Source: W-Chloroflexi-9 sp045863195
GTDB taxonomy: Bacteria; Chloroflexota; Dehalococcoidia; UBA2979
Assembly (NCBI GenBank): GCA_045863195.1
Contig: BTUI01000021.1
Location: 1 to 12,896 of the forward strand
Direction of reading: 5' to 3'
DNA length: 12,896 bases
The translations under genes and the position numbers were made by a program. Below the pieces are notes generated by a model. It was not told where the DNA came from. It saw only the letters and a program-made list of their open reading frames with translations, and ran no database searches. Positions 1 to 8,585 of this stretch are shown here, one piece after another (position 1 is the stretch's first letter; every line of letters begins with the position of its first letter).

Positions 1-1407
1 TACGCGGGGAAGGCGACCTGCGAAGAGGACGCGAAGCCACGGTGCGTCGATGGACAGTGCCACATGGCGTCGGACTGCGATCCGCTCGTCGCAGAGCCCG
101 GGGCGCCCTGCGACGACGGCAGCGCGTGCACGGTCGACGACGTGTGCGTCTCCGGTCAGTGTGCCGGAAGCCCGGTGGTCTGCGACGATGGCAACCCGTG
201 CACCGCGGACTCGTGCGACCCCGCCATCGGGTGCCGCAACGTGGCGGCCGCGGGTCCATGCCAGCCGGCGGGCTGCGCGCTCGGCGGGCAGTGCGACGAC
301 GGCGTCTGCGTGCCGAGCGCCCTCCAGGGGTGGACGCGAATCTACAAGGCCAAGGGTTTGCAGAGTGCGTTGGCCGTGGCAGCTCACCCACAGGGCGGCT
401 TCGTCGTGGGCGGTGCCTTCAGTCCGTCAGCGCTGGAGATGTCCCAGCCGCACCTGCTCCGCGTGGACGAGGAGGGGACATTGCTCTGGGCGAAGACGTA
501 CCCGGTCTCCGCGCACACGGAGATCCGGGCCCTCTCGGTCGATCCGGACGGGAGCACGGTGTGGGTGGTGGTTGGGGGAGTGCCGGCGCAACCAAACGTG
601 CTGGTCGGCAGGACCGCGCCGGATGGTTCGCTTGAGTGGACGACGGCAGTCGGGGGCCCTTCGGAAGAGTATGCCTATGCGATTGCTCCGCTCCCCGGCG
701 GTGGCTACGTGATCGTCGGGCACGTCGGCGGACTGGGAGGTTCCTACCCGTGGGCGTTTCGGATCGACGCTGGCGGCGAGCTTCAGGGAGAGACCGCCTG
801 GGTCGGCGGCCCGGCGACCATCGGCGGGCTCCGTCGCGTCGCCTCGACGGAGGACACGGTCGGCATGCTCGGCTATGTGACGACGCCCGCGCCAGGCTAT
901 GGGGACGTCCGCCTGGTGGTGACCGACCACGAGCTGGTGACGCTGTCCGACACGACCTATCCGACCCCGATCAACGACACGACCCGCTTCTTGATCGCAA
1001 TGCCCGATGGCGACTTCCTCGCGGGCGGCGAGGGCATGGACACCAGCGGCGGGGGCAAGGTGGAGAGCGGGTGGCTCCGGCGGCTCGGCAGCGACGGCTC
1101 GGTCGTGTGGGAGAAGAAGCTCACCACCCCCATCTGGCATGGCGTCTCTGACGGAACCGGCGCAACGCTGTTCGGCAAGACCTGGCAGAAGGACACCCCC
1201 TTCTGGTACGGCCACGTGACCCCAGACGGCACGCTGTGGGGGCTCACGGGCCTGCCGGATCCTCCCAGCCCCATGGGGATCCTCGCCGCCGCGCCCGGCG
1301 GCGCCGCGCTCGCCGGGAACACGTACTACGAAGACGAGAACATCTGGCTCGTCCGCATCTTCGAGCCGTGCGAGGACGGCCCCTGCCCGATGCCAGGGTG
1401 CCCGTAG
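1..1407 (+). CDS. Cys-rich repeat / beta-propeller surface protein, 5' end outside window
   Basis: The frame is open from base 1, so the true start lies upstream; 468 residues are visible and the stop is TAG at 1405-1407. The first ~105 visible residues are cysteine-rich and contain CDDGSACTVDDVC and CDDGNPCTADSCDPAIGC, the pattern of Dicty_CTDC-type repeats common in secreted myxobacterial proteins. Residues ~110-455 are a string of Gly/Asp-rich blades such as GGFVVGG, LLRVDEEGTLLWAKTYP and GGGYVIVGHVGG, as in delta-60 or PQQ-like beta-propellers. The chain ends in a short Cys-rich tail (CEDGPCPMPGCP). No enzyme motif is visible. I infer an exported surface or outer-membrane-anchored protein; any signal peptide or lipobox would lie upstream. 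Binding partner and exact role are unknown. Confidence 0.85.
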   Translation, partial: YAGKATCEEDAKPRCVDGQCHMASDCDPLVAEPGAPCDDGSACTVDDVCVSGQCAGSPVVCDDGNPCTADSCDPAIGCRNVAAAGPCQPAGCALGGQCDDGVCVPSALQGWTRIYKAKGLQSALAVAAHPQGGFVVGGAFSPSALEMSQPHLLRVDEEGTLLWAKTYPVSAHTEIRALSVDPDGSTVWVVVGGVPAQPNVLVGRTAPDGSLEWTTAVGGPSEEYAYAIAPLPGGGYVIVGHVGGLGGSYPWAFRIDAGGELQGETAWVGGPATIGGLRRVASTEDTVGMLGYVTTPAPGYGDVRLVVTDHELVTLSDTTYPTPINDTTRFLIAMPDGDFLAGGEGMDTSGGGKVESGWLRRLGSDGSVVWEKKLTTPIWHGVSDGTGATLFGKTWQKDTPFWYGHVTPDGTLWGLTGLPDPPSPMGILAAAPGGAALAGNTYYEDENIWLVRIFEPCEDGPCPMPGCP

Positions 1408-1420
1408 TCGTAGAGCGGGG

Positions 1421-1435
1421 CGGCCACGCTGGCCG
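1421..1435 (+). terminator. candidate hairpin downstream of the propeller gene
   Basis: CGGCC (1421-1425) and GGCCG (1431-1435) form a five-pair stem around ACGCT, 13 bases after the stop codon of the propeller gene. There is no following T-run, so it is at best a weak or factor-assisted terminator. Confidence 0.25.
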
Positions 1436-1485
1436 GTGCTGCGGTCCGGGGTTGACGAGCTCCAGCGATTGCTGCTCTCATGTTG

Positions 1486-1507
1486 GCCCTTCCAACGAGC
1501 GAAGGGC
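1486..1507 (+). other. stem-loop just before the ribosome binding site of the membrane protein gene
   Basis: GCCCTTC (1486-1492) pairs perfectly with GAAGGGC (1501-1507) around an eight-base loop. It ends seven bases before the AGGGAGG ribosome binding site at 1515-1521. It could be a second end-of-transcript hairpin for the upstream gene or a structure in the leader of the downstream gene; the sequence alone does not decide. Confidence 0.3.
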
Positions 1508-1530
1508 GCACCTGCAGGGAGGCTCGCCGA

Positions 1531-2199
1531 GTGCGTGCTCATCTACTCCAACGTCGTCTTCGACGTCGATCAGGCCAAGCCGCCACGGGCGCCCGGCCTG
1601 GACTGCGGCTGCTCGCGGCCGGACTGTCGCCGCTGCTCTTGGCGGCGAAGTGCAACCCGACCGTCGAGGAGGCCGGCGCCGCGGTGCTGCTGACCGCTCC
1701 GGTGGCGCTCGGGGTGACGGCCCTTGTTCTGTGGGGTCTCTCCGTGCTGTTCAGGCCGGCCATTCCGGCGCTGGAGGTGCCCTGGCGCCGGCTGCGACTC
1801 ATGCTCGTGGGGTGGCTGGGCATGGCGCTGGTCGGGGCGCTCCCCGTCGCGCTGCGCACCGACGTGTGGACATGGGTCCCCATGGCCCACATGACCTACG
1901 GGGCGTCCGTTCTGGTGTGGTGCCTGCTCGTGTGGCGCATCTGGGTTCGCATCCGCCCCGCGGGCGCGTTCATGGGAACCCTGACCTACGGGTACCAGCT
2001 CGTCACGCTCCCGGCGCTCCTGATGGTGGTGGCGGGTAGAGTCCCGAGCTTCGGCGACGACCCGTGGACGCCCGTCTTCGTCTTCTGGGTCTATACGGGC
2101 CTCGTGGGGATTCCGGCGGGCGTCGTCCTCCTGGTGCTCGTCGCCGAGGGAGTGGTGCGGAGGCGCCGCGCCACGCAACTTGAGTCGCAGGCCCAGTGA
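1531..2199 (+). CDS. integral membrane protein of unknown function
   Basis: I do not recognise a family. I chose the GTG at 1531 because AGGGAGG at 1515-1521 lies nine bases upstream; an in-frame ATG at 1480 would add 17 residues with no such site. The 222-residue product has a basic N-terminus (about eight Arg in the first 22 residues), then hydrophobic stretches at about residues 25-39, 50-74, 90-108, 122-139, 156-169 and 182-208, suggesting six membrane helices with a basic cytoplasmic tail (VRRRRATQ). The stretch LLLAAKCNPT at 35-44 looks superficially like a lipoprotein cleavage site, but Lys before the Cys argues against it. The gene faces the helicase gene convergently, with 47 bases between stops, so the two are not co-transcribed. 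It may follow the propeller gene in the same direction. Confidence 0.7.
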   Translation: MRAHLLQRRLRRRSGQAATGARPGLRLLAAGLSPLLLAAKCNPTVEEAGAAVLLTAPVALGVTALVLWGLSVLFRPAIPALEVPWRRLRLMLVGWLGMALVGALPVALRTDVWTWVPMAHMTYGASVLVWCLLVWRIWVRIRPAGAFMGTLTYGYQLVTLPALLMVVAGRVPSFGDDPWTPVFVFWVYTGLVGIPAGVVLLVLVAEGVVRRRRATQLESQAQ

Positions 2200-2246
2200 G
2201 GAGGCAGCGCGGAAATGGAGGAGGGGGGGCATGTGTCGGGCAAGGC

Positions 2247-5200
2247 TCAGGACCCGGACGGCGGGACCTGTGACTCGAACCACGTCGGCTCGTCGCGGAG
2301 GCGGTCGGCGGACTGGCGGTCTGGTAGCAGCCTTCGCGCGATCCAGTAGAAGTGGGTCGCCATCGCCTGCCGGTCCGTGAGGTCCGACTGGGCGATGGCG
2401 CGGACCTCGTAGCCCCGGCCCTCCAGGGCGGCTCGGATCTGCGCGTCGAGGCGCCCCCGCTCCGGGTCTCCGTGGAGCGCCCGGCTCATGCCGTCCAGGT
2501 AGACGCACAGGCCGTCCGAGCGCCCGGTCGGGTCGGCGTAGTACACGTCGGGGATCGTCGCTCCCACCGGGCGGCCCAGGTCGACGCGCTCGTGGATGCT
2601 GAAGCCCCCGAGGCCGGCGCGCTCCAGCATCGCGTGCAGCGTCGCCTCCCCGGGGGTGTCCGGCGCGCCTGCCGCGGCCCGAGCCGGCAGCCGCGGCGGG
2701 ATGGGGTGGGTCGGCCGCAGGGCGTCTCCCAGCGCGGCAAGCCGCTCCTCGGCGCGGCGCCGGTCGAGGTGGCGGTGGACCCACGCGTTGCGGAACTCGC
2801 GGAGGCAGTCAGGGCACGAGGTGTCACACCGGGAGGGGCAGTCGCGGACCACCCGCAGCGCCGCCTCGACCACGTCGGGCCAGCGCTCGACCATCTGGTC
2901 GAGCAGCCCCGAGCCGCCTGGCATCGGGTCGTAGAGCGCCATGTCGACGCGGTCGTCGCCCGCGTGCGCCAGGGCCAGGATCTGCAGGTCGTCGAGCTCC
3001 ATCTCCAGGACGTCGGCCGCCCCGTGACGCAGCGCCTCGACCACGCTGCAGGCGACGCCGCGGTCCGGGAGGTCGAGCAGGGAGAGCGCGTCCGCGACGA
3101 CGTCCGCGTAGAAGCCGACGCGCCGCGGGCGCACACCGCACCGGTCCTCATGGACCTTGCTGAAGTGCTCGATCTCTTTGGCGCTCGACAGCGCCGACCG
3201 GCTCTGCCCGCAGGTCTCGCACACCGGATACCCGAGCGCTGTGCCCTGGACGAGCGAGGACACGCCGACGTTGACCAGGCGCAGGTGCACGCTGCGCCGG
3301 TGCTGCACGGCCATCGTCCCCCAGAGCCACGCCGCGCCGCCCTCGTGCCGGTCCTGCTCGTAGCCCCAGGTCGCGACGCTCACCTGGAACCGCACCTCCT
3401 CTTCGTCGGAGATCTGGGAGAAGTGGGCGAGGTCCACGTCGCTCACCCGCACGGCCGGCAGCAGCGCGTCCCCCAGGCCGGAGAGCGCATCGCCGGTCGC
3501 CTCCACGACCACCTCACGGCTCGGATCCACCCGGAGCGCCAAGGGAGGGTCCGGGTCCAGGTGGAACTGCCGCGGCACGAACCGGTGGCCGTTGGCGTAG
3601 AGCAGGTTGCCGGGGGAGCTCTCCCGCAACGCGAGCGAGGTCCCGCGGCGCAGCTCCCACTCGCGCAGCTCGCTCGACCCTCGCGGCGTCACGTAGGTGA
3701 CGACAACGGTGCCCGTCTCGAGCCCGTACCCGGGCAGGAAGCCCTCGGCCGCCAGGACCGCGTAGGTGTAGGTGTCGTCCTGGCCCGACGCGTCGGCCCC
3801 CTTTGCCTTCGCGACCCCCTTGAGCCGCTTGATGAGCTTCGAGCACCGGGCCCACGTCGCCTCCTCGTCAGGCTCCAGGCTGCCCCTGGTCCGGCGCAGC
3901 GCGTCGAGGCGGTCCTGCTCTCGCATGGCCCACGCCAGCCGCCGCTCGACACGCCGCACGATCTCGTCGAGCCTCCCGGGCATGGCGTCCACCGCCGCGC
4001 CGAGGCGAGCAGGCGTCACCACCTGCGCGGCCTCGGCTGGCCAGCTCTGCGCAAAGACCCGCTCGACGGTCTGGAGCAGGCGCGCCCGGTGCCGCGCGAT
4101 CACGGCGCCGAGGGAGGTCACGTCGTAGTGGCCTGTGCGCACGTTGCCCGCCGAGTCGAAGAGCCAGGCGCTGATGCGCGTGGGGAAGCACGTGCTCAAG
4201 GCGTGCGCGACCTCGTCGCGTCCCGGGTGGAGCGGGCCCCGCCGCCGCGCGACCTGCTGGAGCTCCGTCAGGACCGCCGCGTGGACGTGCTTTCGCACCA
4301 TCTCCTCGTTGCGGAGGTTGAAGCTCGGCGGGTCGATGGGCCCGGCGAGCATCTTCATGGGGTCGGCGAAGAAGGCACGGTCGTGGCTCGCCTGCCGCGC
4401 GTAGGTGAGGTTCACCGACATGCGGTTGCGGCGTCCTGCGCGGCCGGCGCGCTGCCAGTAGTTGGCGGGGAGCGGCGGGACGTTGCGCATGAGCACCGCG
4501 TCGAGCTCCCCGATGTCCACGCCCAGCTCCAGCGTCGGGGTGCAGACCAGCGTGTTCACCGCCTCGGAGGGGCCCTTGAAGAGCCGCTCGACCCGCTCGC
4601 GGCTCTCCCGCGGGACCTGCGCCGAGTGCTCGCGGGGCCGGAGCATGGCGAAGGGCTGGTCCAGCATGCTCAGGTCGTAGTCGTCGGCCAGCTCCTCGAC
4701 CGGCTCCACCGTCCCGCGGCAGCGCCAGGCCACGCACGCGGCGCCCGGCGTCCGTCGTGCCTGGGTCCTCCGGCAGACACGGCACCGCCAGACCTTGCTC
4801 GACGCCGTGAGGAGCAGCCGGTCCGCGTCGATCTGGTGGGCGCCCGCGCAGCGGGGCAGGGGAGTGAGGCGCGGGCTCACCCCGCGGAGCGTCACAGGCA
4901 CGAGCAGGCCCAGCTCGGTCAGGAGCCGCCACAGCGCCTCCACGAACCCGACGACGTCGCCCTCCGGCACACCCCACCGCAACGCCGCCTGCGTCGTCAC
5001 GGTCTGGTTCCGCGAGGGGATGAGCTGGTCGATGCGCCGCTCGTCGTCGTCGCGGTCGCGACGCAGCTTGAGGCCCTTGGGCACACCCTCCAGGAGCGGC
5101 AGGTAGCCCGCGACCACCTCGGGCGCCCCGTCCCGCCAGAAGCGCGAGTAGAGCCCCGACGGGTGGTGCAGCAGCAGGCGCCGGCGGAAGCCGTCGAGCA

Positions 5201-7649
5201 GCGTCGCCACTCCGTCGCGGAGCTCCGCGGCGGAGCAGCCCAGGACCGGCGCCCATTGGAGGAAGAACGGCAGCGTCGCGTCGAGGCCCTCGTGCTCCAC
5301 GCGAAGGCGCCCCCACGGCTCGAGGCCGATGCGCTGGCGCGGGCTCGTCGTGATCTCGCGGAGCACCTGGATGGTCAGGAAGTACCGGCGTTCGTGCTGG
5401 TGCTCGACGCCGACCTTGGACTTGGGCACCTTGCGCCACACCTCCGGCACGAGGACCCTCGACAGGTCGTCGTCCTGGTCCATCAGGGCGTCGAGCCAGC
5501 CTGCCAGATCGGACACGCCCACCGGCCCCCGGCGCAGCCGCTCCGCCATCAGGGCGCGCAGGCGGTAGCGGCGCGCGCGGTCCTGCATCCAGCCCGCCTG
5601 GAAGGCCGCGTCCTGGCGGTTGTCCGTGAAGACCAGCAGGCGGCGCCGCTCCGCGTGCTGGATGAGGCTCTGCGCCAGCACGTGGACGTCCGCCACCGCC
5701 AGCGCCCGCACTGGCCGCGCCGGCTCCCGGTAGCGGCCCATCACGACGCGGCCCGAAGTGCCGCAGGACACACAGCGCGTGAGCTTGCCCGGCCGGTCGT
5801 GCTTCTGCCGCACCACCAGCAGCGGCACCGGCGCTCCGCTGCCGCACTGGCTGCACGGCTCGGTGTCGAGGGAGGCCGTGCCACAGCGGCGGCACAGCGC
5901 CAGCGCCACGGCGTCCTTCGGAGCGTCCCCGTCCTCCCCCTCGTCACCGATGGACCGGTCCAGCAGGACGACGCGGCGGCTGTCCTCCTGGGCCGCGTCC
6001 AGGGGGCGCCAGTGCCGGCGGTGGCCGTCCGTCCGCCCTCCGCTCGGGGCGCGGTCCGTGAGGCCGAAGTCCTCCAGGTGGTGCTCGAAGTAGTGCTGCC
6101 CGCAGGTCGTGCACGACAGCACCGGGAGCCTGGCGCGCTGCCCCGAGCCCGCTCCGCCCGCGTCCTCCGCCGAGAGCCAGAGCACCGGGTCGTCCGCGCC
6201 GTCCGCGAAGGTGACGACGGCGCCTCCGACGCCCCGCACGAAGGCGTGCACCACCGGGCGCAGCAGCGGGCGCCCGTCGTCCCGCGCGGCGGCCCCGAGC
6301 GCCAGCCAGAGCAGGACCTCCTCCTCGGGGACCGGGCGGCCGACCCGGGCCGCAAGCGCCTCGACCAGCTCCGCCAGCGGCCGCGGTCGCTCCAGGGCAG
6401 CGGCGACCTGGTAGACCACCTCGTTGCCCGCGAGGCGCTCGTAGAGGCTCTCGCGCCACCGGTGCCGGTCGAGGGTCGTGCCCGTCATGCTCTCGAAGGT
6501 GCGGCGCAGCAGCTCCATGGACCCCGGCACCGCGGGCTGGTCCTCGACGCTCCGCAGCGCGGACAGGACGTTGTCGAGGTGGATGTTCGCTGCGCCAGCC
6601 AGGGCCGGGGGCACGACCCGCTCGTCCGGCCAGGGAGCCCGCGCGTACCGCTCCGTGACGACCGCAACGCTGTCCGGCGCCACCCCGAAGAACCGCGACG
6701 CGAAGTGACGTGGGGCGTCCGCCGCCCCGTGGGGATCGGCGATGGTGGCCGACGTGGCGACGCAGACGGTCTGCTCGGCGGACCGGCCACAGAACTCCCG
6801 GAGCCGCCGTACCAGGCAGGCGGACTCGGCGCCGGCGGCTCCGCTGAACGTGTGCGCCTCGTCGAACACCAGGAGCTCGAGCCGCGCCCCGTCGAACAGC
6901 TCCACGTCCTTCTGCCGGGTGAGCAGGTACTCGAGCTGCTTCACGTTGGTGAGCAGGATCCGCGGCGGGCGGCTGCGCATGGCCTCCCGGGACGCCCGCT
7001 CCTCGGGCGGGTGCACGGCCCGCCCGCTCTGCTCGGCCGCCTGCTCCTCCAGCGCGCGCTCGTAGTCGGCCTTGGAGGCGCCCTGCCGCAGCACGACCCC
7101 GGCAACCTCGGCGTCGCGCTCCGGCGTCCCCCCCACGTACATGCCGAAGGTGACGCCCGTGCCGCAGAGCAGCGCGCGGAGGCGGCCGAGCTGGTCCTCG
7201 GCGAGCGCGTTCATCGGGTAGACGACGACCGCCACGATGCCGTCCGGCTCGTCGCGGAGCGCCAGGCACCGGCTGATGATCGGGTACAAGAAGCACTCGG
7301 TCTTCCCGGACCCGGTGCCCGTCGAGACGATGGTGGGGCGCCGCTCGGCGATGATGTGCCGCACCGCCGCGCCCTGGTGGCCGTAGAGCGTCGGGTGGGG
7401 GATCAGGTTCACCATGTGCGGGTGGAACAGCCCCTCCGCCACCAGGGAGGCGACGGTCGGGCCCTCCTCGAACGGGCGGCTCAGGCTCACGTAGGGGCCC
7501 CGGAGCAGCGGCGTCTCCCGCGACCGGGCGAGGGAGAGCAGCTCGCGCATCTGCCGCGCCAGGCGCTCGTCGGTGAACGGGTAGGTGGTGAGCTGGTAGC
7601 GCAGGAAGTCCTCGACCACGCGCTCCGTGTAGGTGATGGGGTTCAGCAC
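2247..7649 (-). CDS. DEAH-box helicase with DUF1998 domain, DruE-like defence protein (1800 aa)
   Basis: This is a superfamily 2 ATP-dependent helicase-like protein. Visible motifs are Walker A GTGSGKT (residues 111-117), DEAH (263-266), SAT (300-302), a motif IV-like VFTDNRQDAAFQAG (673-686), ELGVDIGELD (1041-1050) and QRAGRAGRR (1066-1074). Cys pairs that probably bind zinc lie at 513/516, 586/589 with 599/602, 626/629, 956/959 with 972/977, and 1477/1480. Residues ~1500-1640 match the DUF1998 zinc domain, with Cys at 1604, 1608, 1612 and 1615 (SCPDCLREFRNAWVHRH). Residues ~1665-1755 may be a degenerate PD-(D/E)xK nuclease. Size and order fit DruE of Druantia; DrmA/DrmB of DISARM and MrfA-type helicases share parts. 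The GTG start at 7649 is preceded by GGAGGTGA and leaves four bases after the upstream methyltransferase stop, so the genes were an operon. The reading frame shows no damage. The precise system type is inferred. Confidence 0.95.
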   Translation of the reverse strand: MLNPITYTERVVEDFLRYQLTTYPFTDERLARQMRELLSLARSRETPLLRGPYVSLSRPFEEGPTVASLVAEGLFHPHMVNLIPHPTLYGHQGAAVRHIIAERRPTIVSTGTGSGKTECFLYPIISRCLALRDEPDGIVAVVVYPMNALAEDQLGRLRALLCGTGVTFGMYVGGTPERDAEVAGVVLRQGASKADYERALEEQAAEQSGRAVHPPEERASREAMRSRPPRILLTNVKQLEYLLTRQKDVELFDGARLELLVFDEAHTFSGAAGAESACLVRRLREFCGRSAEQTVCVATSATIADPHGAADAPRHFASRFFGVAPDSVAVVTERYARAPWPDERVVPPALAGAANIHLDNVLSALRSVEDQPAVPGSMELLRRTFESMTGTTLDRHRWRESLYERLAGNEVVYQVAAALERPRPLAELVEALAARVGRPVPEEEVLLWLALGAAARDDGRPLLRPVVHAFVRGVGGAVVTFADGADDPVLWLSAEDAGGAGSGQRARLPVLSCTTCGQHYFEHHLEDFGLTDRAPSGGRTDGHRRHWRPLDAAQEDSRRVVLLDRSIGDEGEDGDAPKDAVALALCRRCGTASLDTEPCSQCGSGAPVPLLVVRQKHDRPGKLTRCVSCGTSGRVVMGRYREPARPVRALAVADVHVLAQSLIQHAERRRLLVFTDNRQDAAFQAGWMQDRARRYRLRALMAERLRRGPVGVSDLAGWLDALMDQDDDLSRVLVPEVWRKVPKSKVGVEHQHERRYFLTIQVLREITTSPRQRIGLEPWGRLRVEHEGLDATLPFFLQWAPVLGCSAAELRDGVATLLDGFRRRLLLHHPSGLYSRFWRDGAPEVVAGYLPLLEGVPKGLKLRRDRDDDERRIDQLIPSRNQTVTTQAALRWGVPEGDVVGFVEALWRLLTELGLLVPVTLRGVSPRLTPLPRCAGAHQIDADRLLLTASSKVWRCRVCRRTQARRTPGAACVAWRCRGTVEPVEELADDYDLSMLDQPFAMLRPREHSAQVPRESRERVERLFKGPSEAVNTLVCTPTLELGVDIGELDAVLMRNVPPLPANYWQRAGRAGRRNRMSVNLTYARQASHDRAFFADPMKMLAGPIDPPSFNLRNEEMVRKHVHAAVLTELQQVARRRGPLHPGRDEVAHALSTCFPTRISAWLFDSAGNVRTGHYDVTSLGAVIARHRARLLQTVERVFAQSWPAEAAQVVTPARLGAAVDAMPGRLDEIVRRVERRLAWAMREQDRLDALRRTRGSLEPDEEATWARCSKLIKRLKGVAKAKGADASGQDDTYTYAVLAAEGFLPGYGLETGTVVVTYVTPRGSSELREWELRRGTSLALRESSPGNLLYANGHRFVPRQFHLDPDPPLALRVDPSREVVVEATGDALSGLGDALLPAVRVSDVDLAHFSQISDEEEVRFQVSVATWGYEQDRHEGGAAWLWGTMAVQHRRSVHLRLVNVGVSSLVQGTALGYPVCETCGQSRSALSSAKEIEHFSKVHEDRCGVRPRRVGFYADVVADALSLLDLPDRGVACSVVEALRHGAADVLEMELDDLQILALAHAGDDRVDMALYDPMPGGSGLLDQMVERWPDVVEAALRVVRDCPSRCDTSCPDCLREFRNAWVHRHLDRRRAEERLAALGDALRPTHPIPPRLPARAAAGAPDTPGEATLHAMLERAGLGGFSIHERVDLGRPVGATIPDVYYADPTGRSDGLCVYLDGMSRALHGDPERGRLDAQIRAALEGRGYEVRAIAQSDLTDRQAMATHFYWIARRLLPDRQSADRLRDEPTWFESQVPPSGS

Positions 7650-7653
7650 GGGC

Positions 7654-8376
7654 TCACCTCCGCCGCTTGGGCTGCGTGTAGACCGGGTTGCCGAAGAGGT
7701 CGGTCTGGATCGGGTCGCCCAAGAGGTCGGTCGGGGGCGGCGCGCCTCCGCTCGGGGGCCTCTCCGTGGCGCCAGGCTCCGGCGCCGGCTCCGCGCGAGG
7801 CACGCCGAGGATGCGGTCGATGAGCTCGGCGTGGCGCCGGCACTCCTCCCAGGACTCCTCGGGAGACTGCGCGAGCTGCCACGGCAGGAAGCGCTCACCC
7901 AGGGCGGCGGCGACCGGCTGGTGTGACGTGGCGCGGGAGTCGTGCCCGAGGCCGTAGTCGGCGAGCCGCAGCGTCTCGGGCAGCGCCCACCCGTCGCCGT
8001 CGTTCTGGGCGAGGAAGGCGTCGAGGCCCACCCGCTCCAGCTCGTGGAAGGCCACGAGAGACAGGACGGTGTGCCGCAGCTCCGGCGGCTTGTCCTTGTC
8101 CACCCGCCAGAAGCCCTTGGGGTCGAGGGTGCGCGAGAACGGCTTGTCGCAGACTCTGTCGACCGGGTGGTCGCAGTCGCGGAGGATCCACCCGAGGTCG
8201 TCGGCGGAGAGGCCGTAGAGCTTCGCGACGACCGCGTCGAGGATCGCGCGGAGGCGGAGGCGCTCGGGGGGGGTGATCGCCCAGAGTTGGCGCCAGGCCA
8301 TCAGCCTGCGGGCACTCCCCAAAAACGCTAGCCGCCAGTGCTTCGCAAAGCCAGCGTGCGGCAAAGACAGACTCAT
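7654..8376 (-). pseudogene. C-terminal remnant of Eco57I-like DNA adenine methyltransferase
   Basis: About 220 residues match, from memory of the family, the extreme C-terminus of very large (over 1000 aa) Eco57I-type restriction/methyltransferase proteins: RLRAILDAVVAKLYGLSADD, then KPFSRTLDPKGFWRVDKDK, ELRHTVLSLVAFHELE, NDGDGWALPETLRLADYGLG and GERFLPWQLAQSPEESW. It ends in a Pro-rich linker and the tail DLFGNPVYTQPKRRR. The S-adenosylmethionine-binding domain and NPPY/NPPW catalytic motif are absent. Family-like sequence starts near 8315. An in-frame ATG at 8376 (MSLSLPHAGF) could yield 240 residues, but no ribosome binding site is seen and codon use between ~8320 and 8376 is unlike the rest. 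The stop TGA (7654-7656) is four bases from the helicase start, and the end of this frame carries the helicase ribosome binding site, so it was the partner gene. I infer a large 5' deletion. Confidence 0.85.
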
Positions 8377-8447
8377 GGAAGCGGCGGTCAGCGCCGATCC
8401 GAGATCTGGCTGCAGGGCCGGAATCGGTCGTGTCCTTGCTGCGGGGC

Positions 8448-8522
8448 ACCCAACCCGCCGAGCTCCTCGGCGGGCAACCCGGCTATCTGACAGTCGGGTC
8501 GCCTTGCGGAGCACTGTTGGGT
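8448..8522. repeat. 75-bp folded palindrome with attC-like ends
   Basis: ACCCAAC (8448-8454) and GTTGGGT (8516-8522) are perfect inverse complements and fit the RYYYAAC/GTTRRRY boxes of integron attC sites. Inside are two abutting hairpins. One spans 8455-8473, with eight perfect pairs and a CTC loop. The other spans 8474-8502, with 11 of 14 positions pairing by Watson-Crick rules plus one wobble. A 13-base linker precedes the right box. Together they could fold as a three-way junction. A canonical attC folds as one long imperfect hairpin, so this could instead be a REP-like or MITE-like palindrome. No integrase gene lies in the window. Confidence 0.5.
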
Positions 8523-8585
8523 CCCTCCTCCGCCACTTCGAACGGGCCTCCCCCTGCCCGCGATTGCCGCCGGTAGCCACGGTAG

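Noticed and set aside
1633..1660. Lipoprotein signal in the membrane protein (LLLAAKCNPT)
   Set aside because: Lys immediately before the Cys does not fit the lipobox, and several membrane helices follow.
2352..7823. An 1823-residue frame open on the plus strand, antisense to the helicase
   Set aside because: It is a by-product of GC-rich codon choice in the helicase gene. Its translation is Arg/Pro/His-rich and shows no domain, while the minus strand has clear helicase motifs throughout.
7895..8449. Alternative minus-strand frame reading ESVFAARWLCEALAASVFGE
   Set aside because: The short protein-like stretch has mixed codon bias and passes into Arg/Pro-rich sequence antisense to nothing known. 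I could not tie it to any family.
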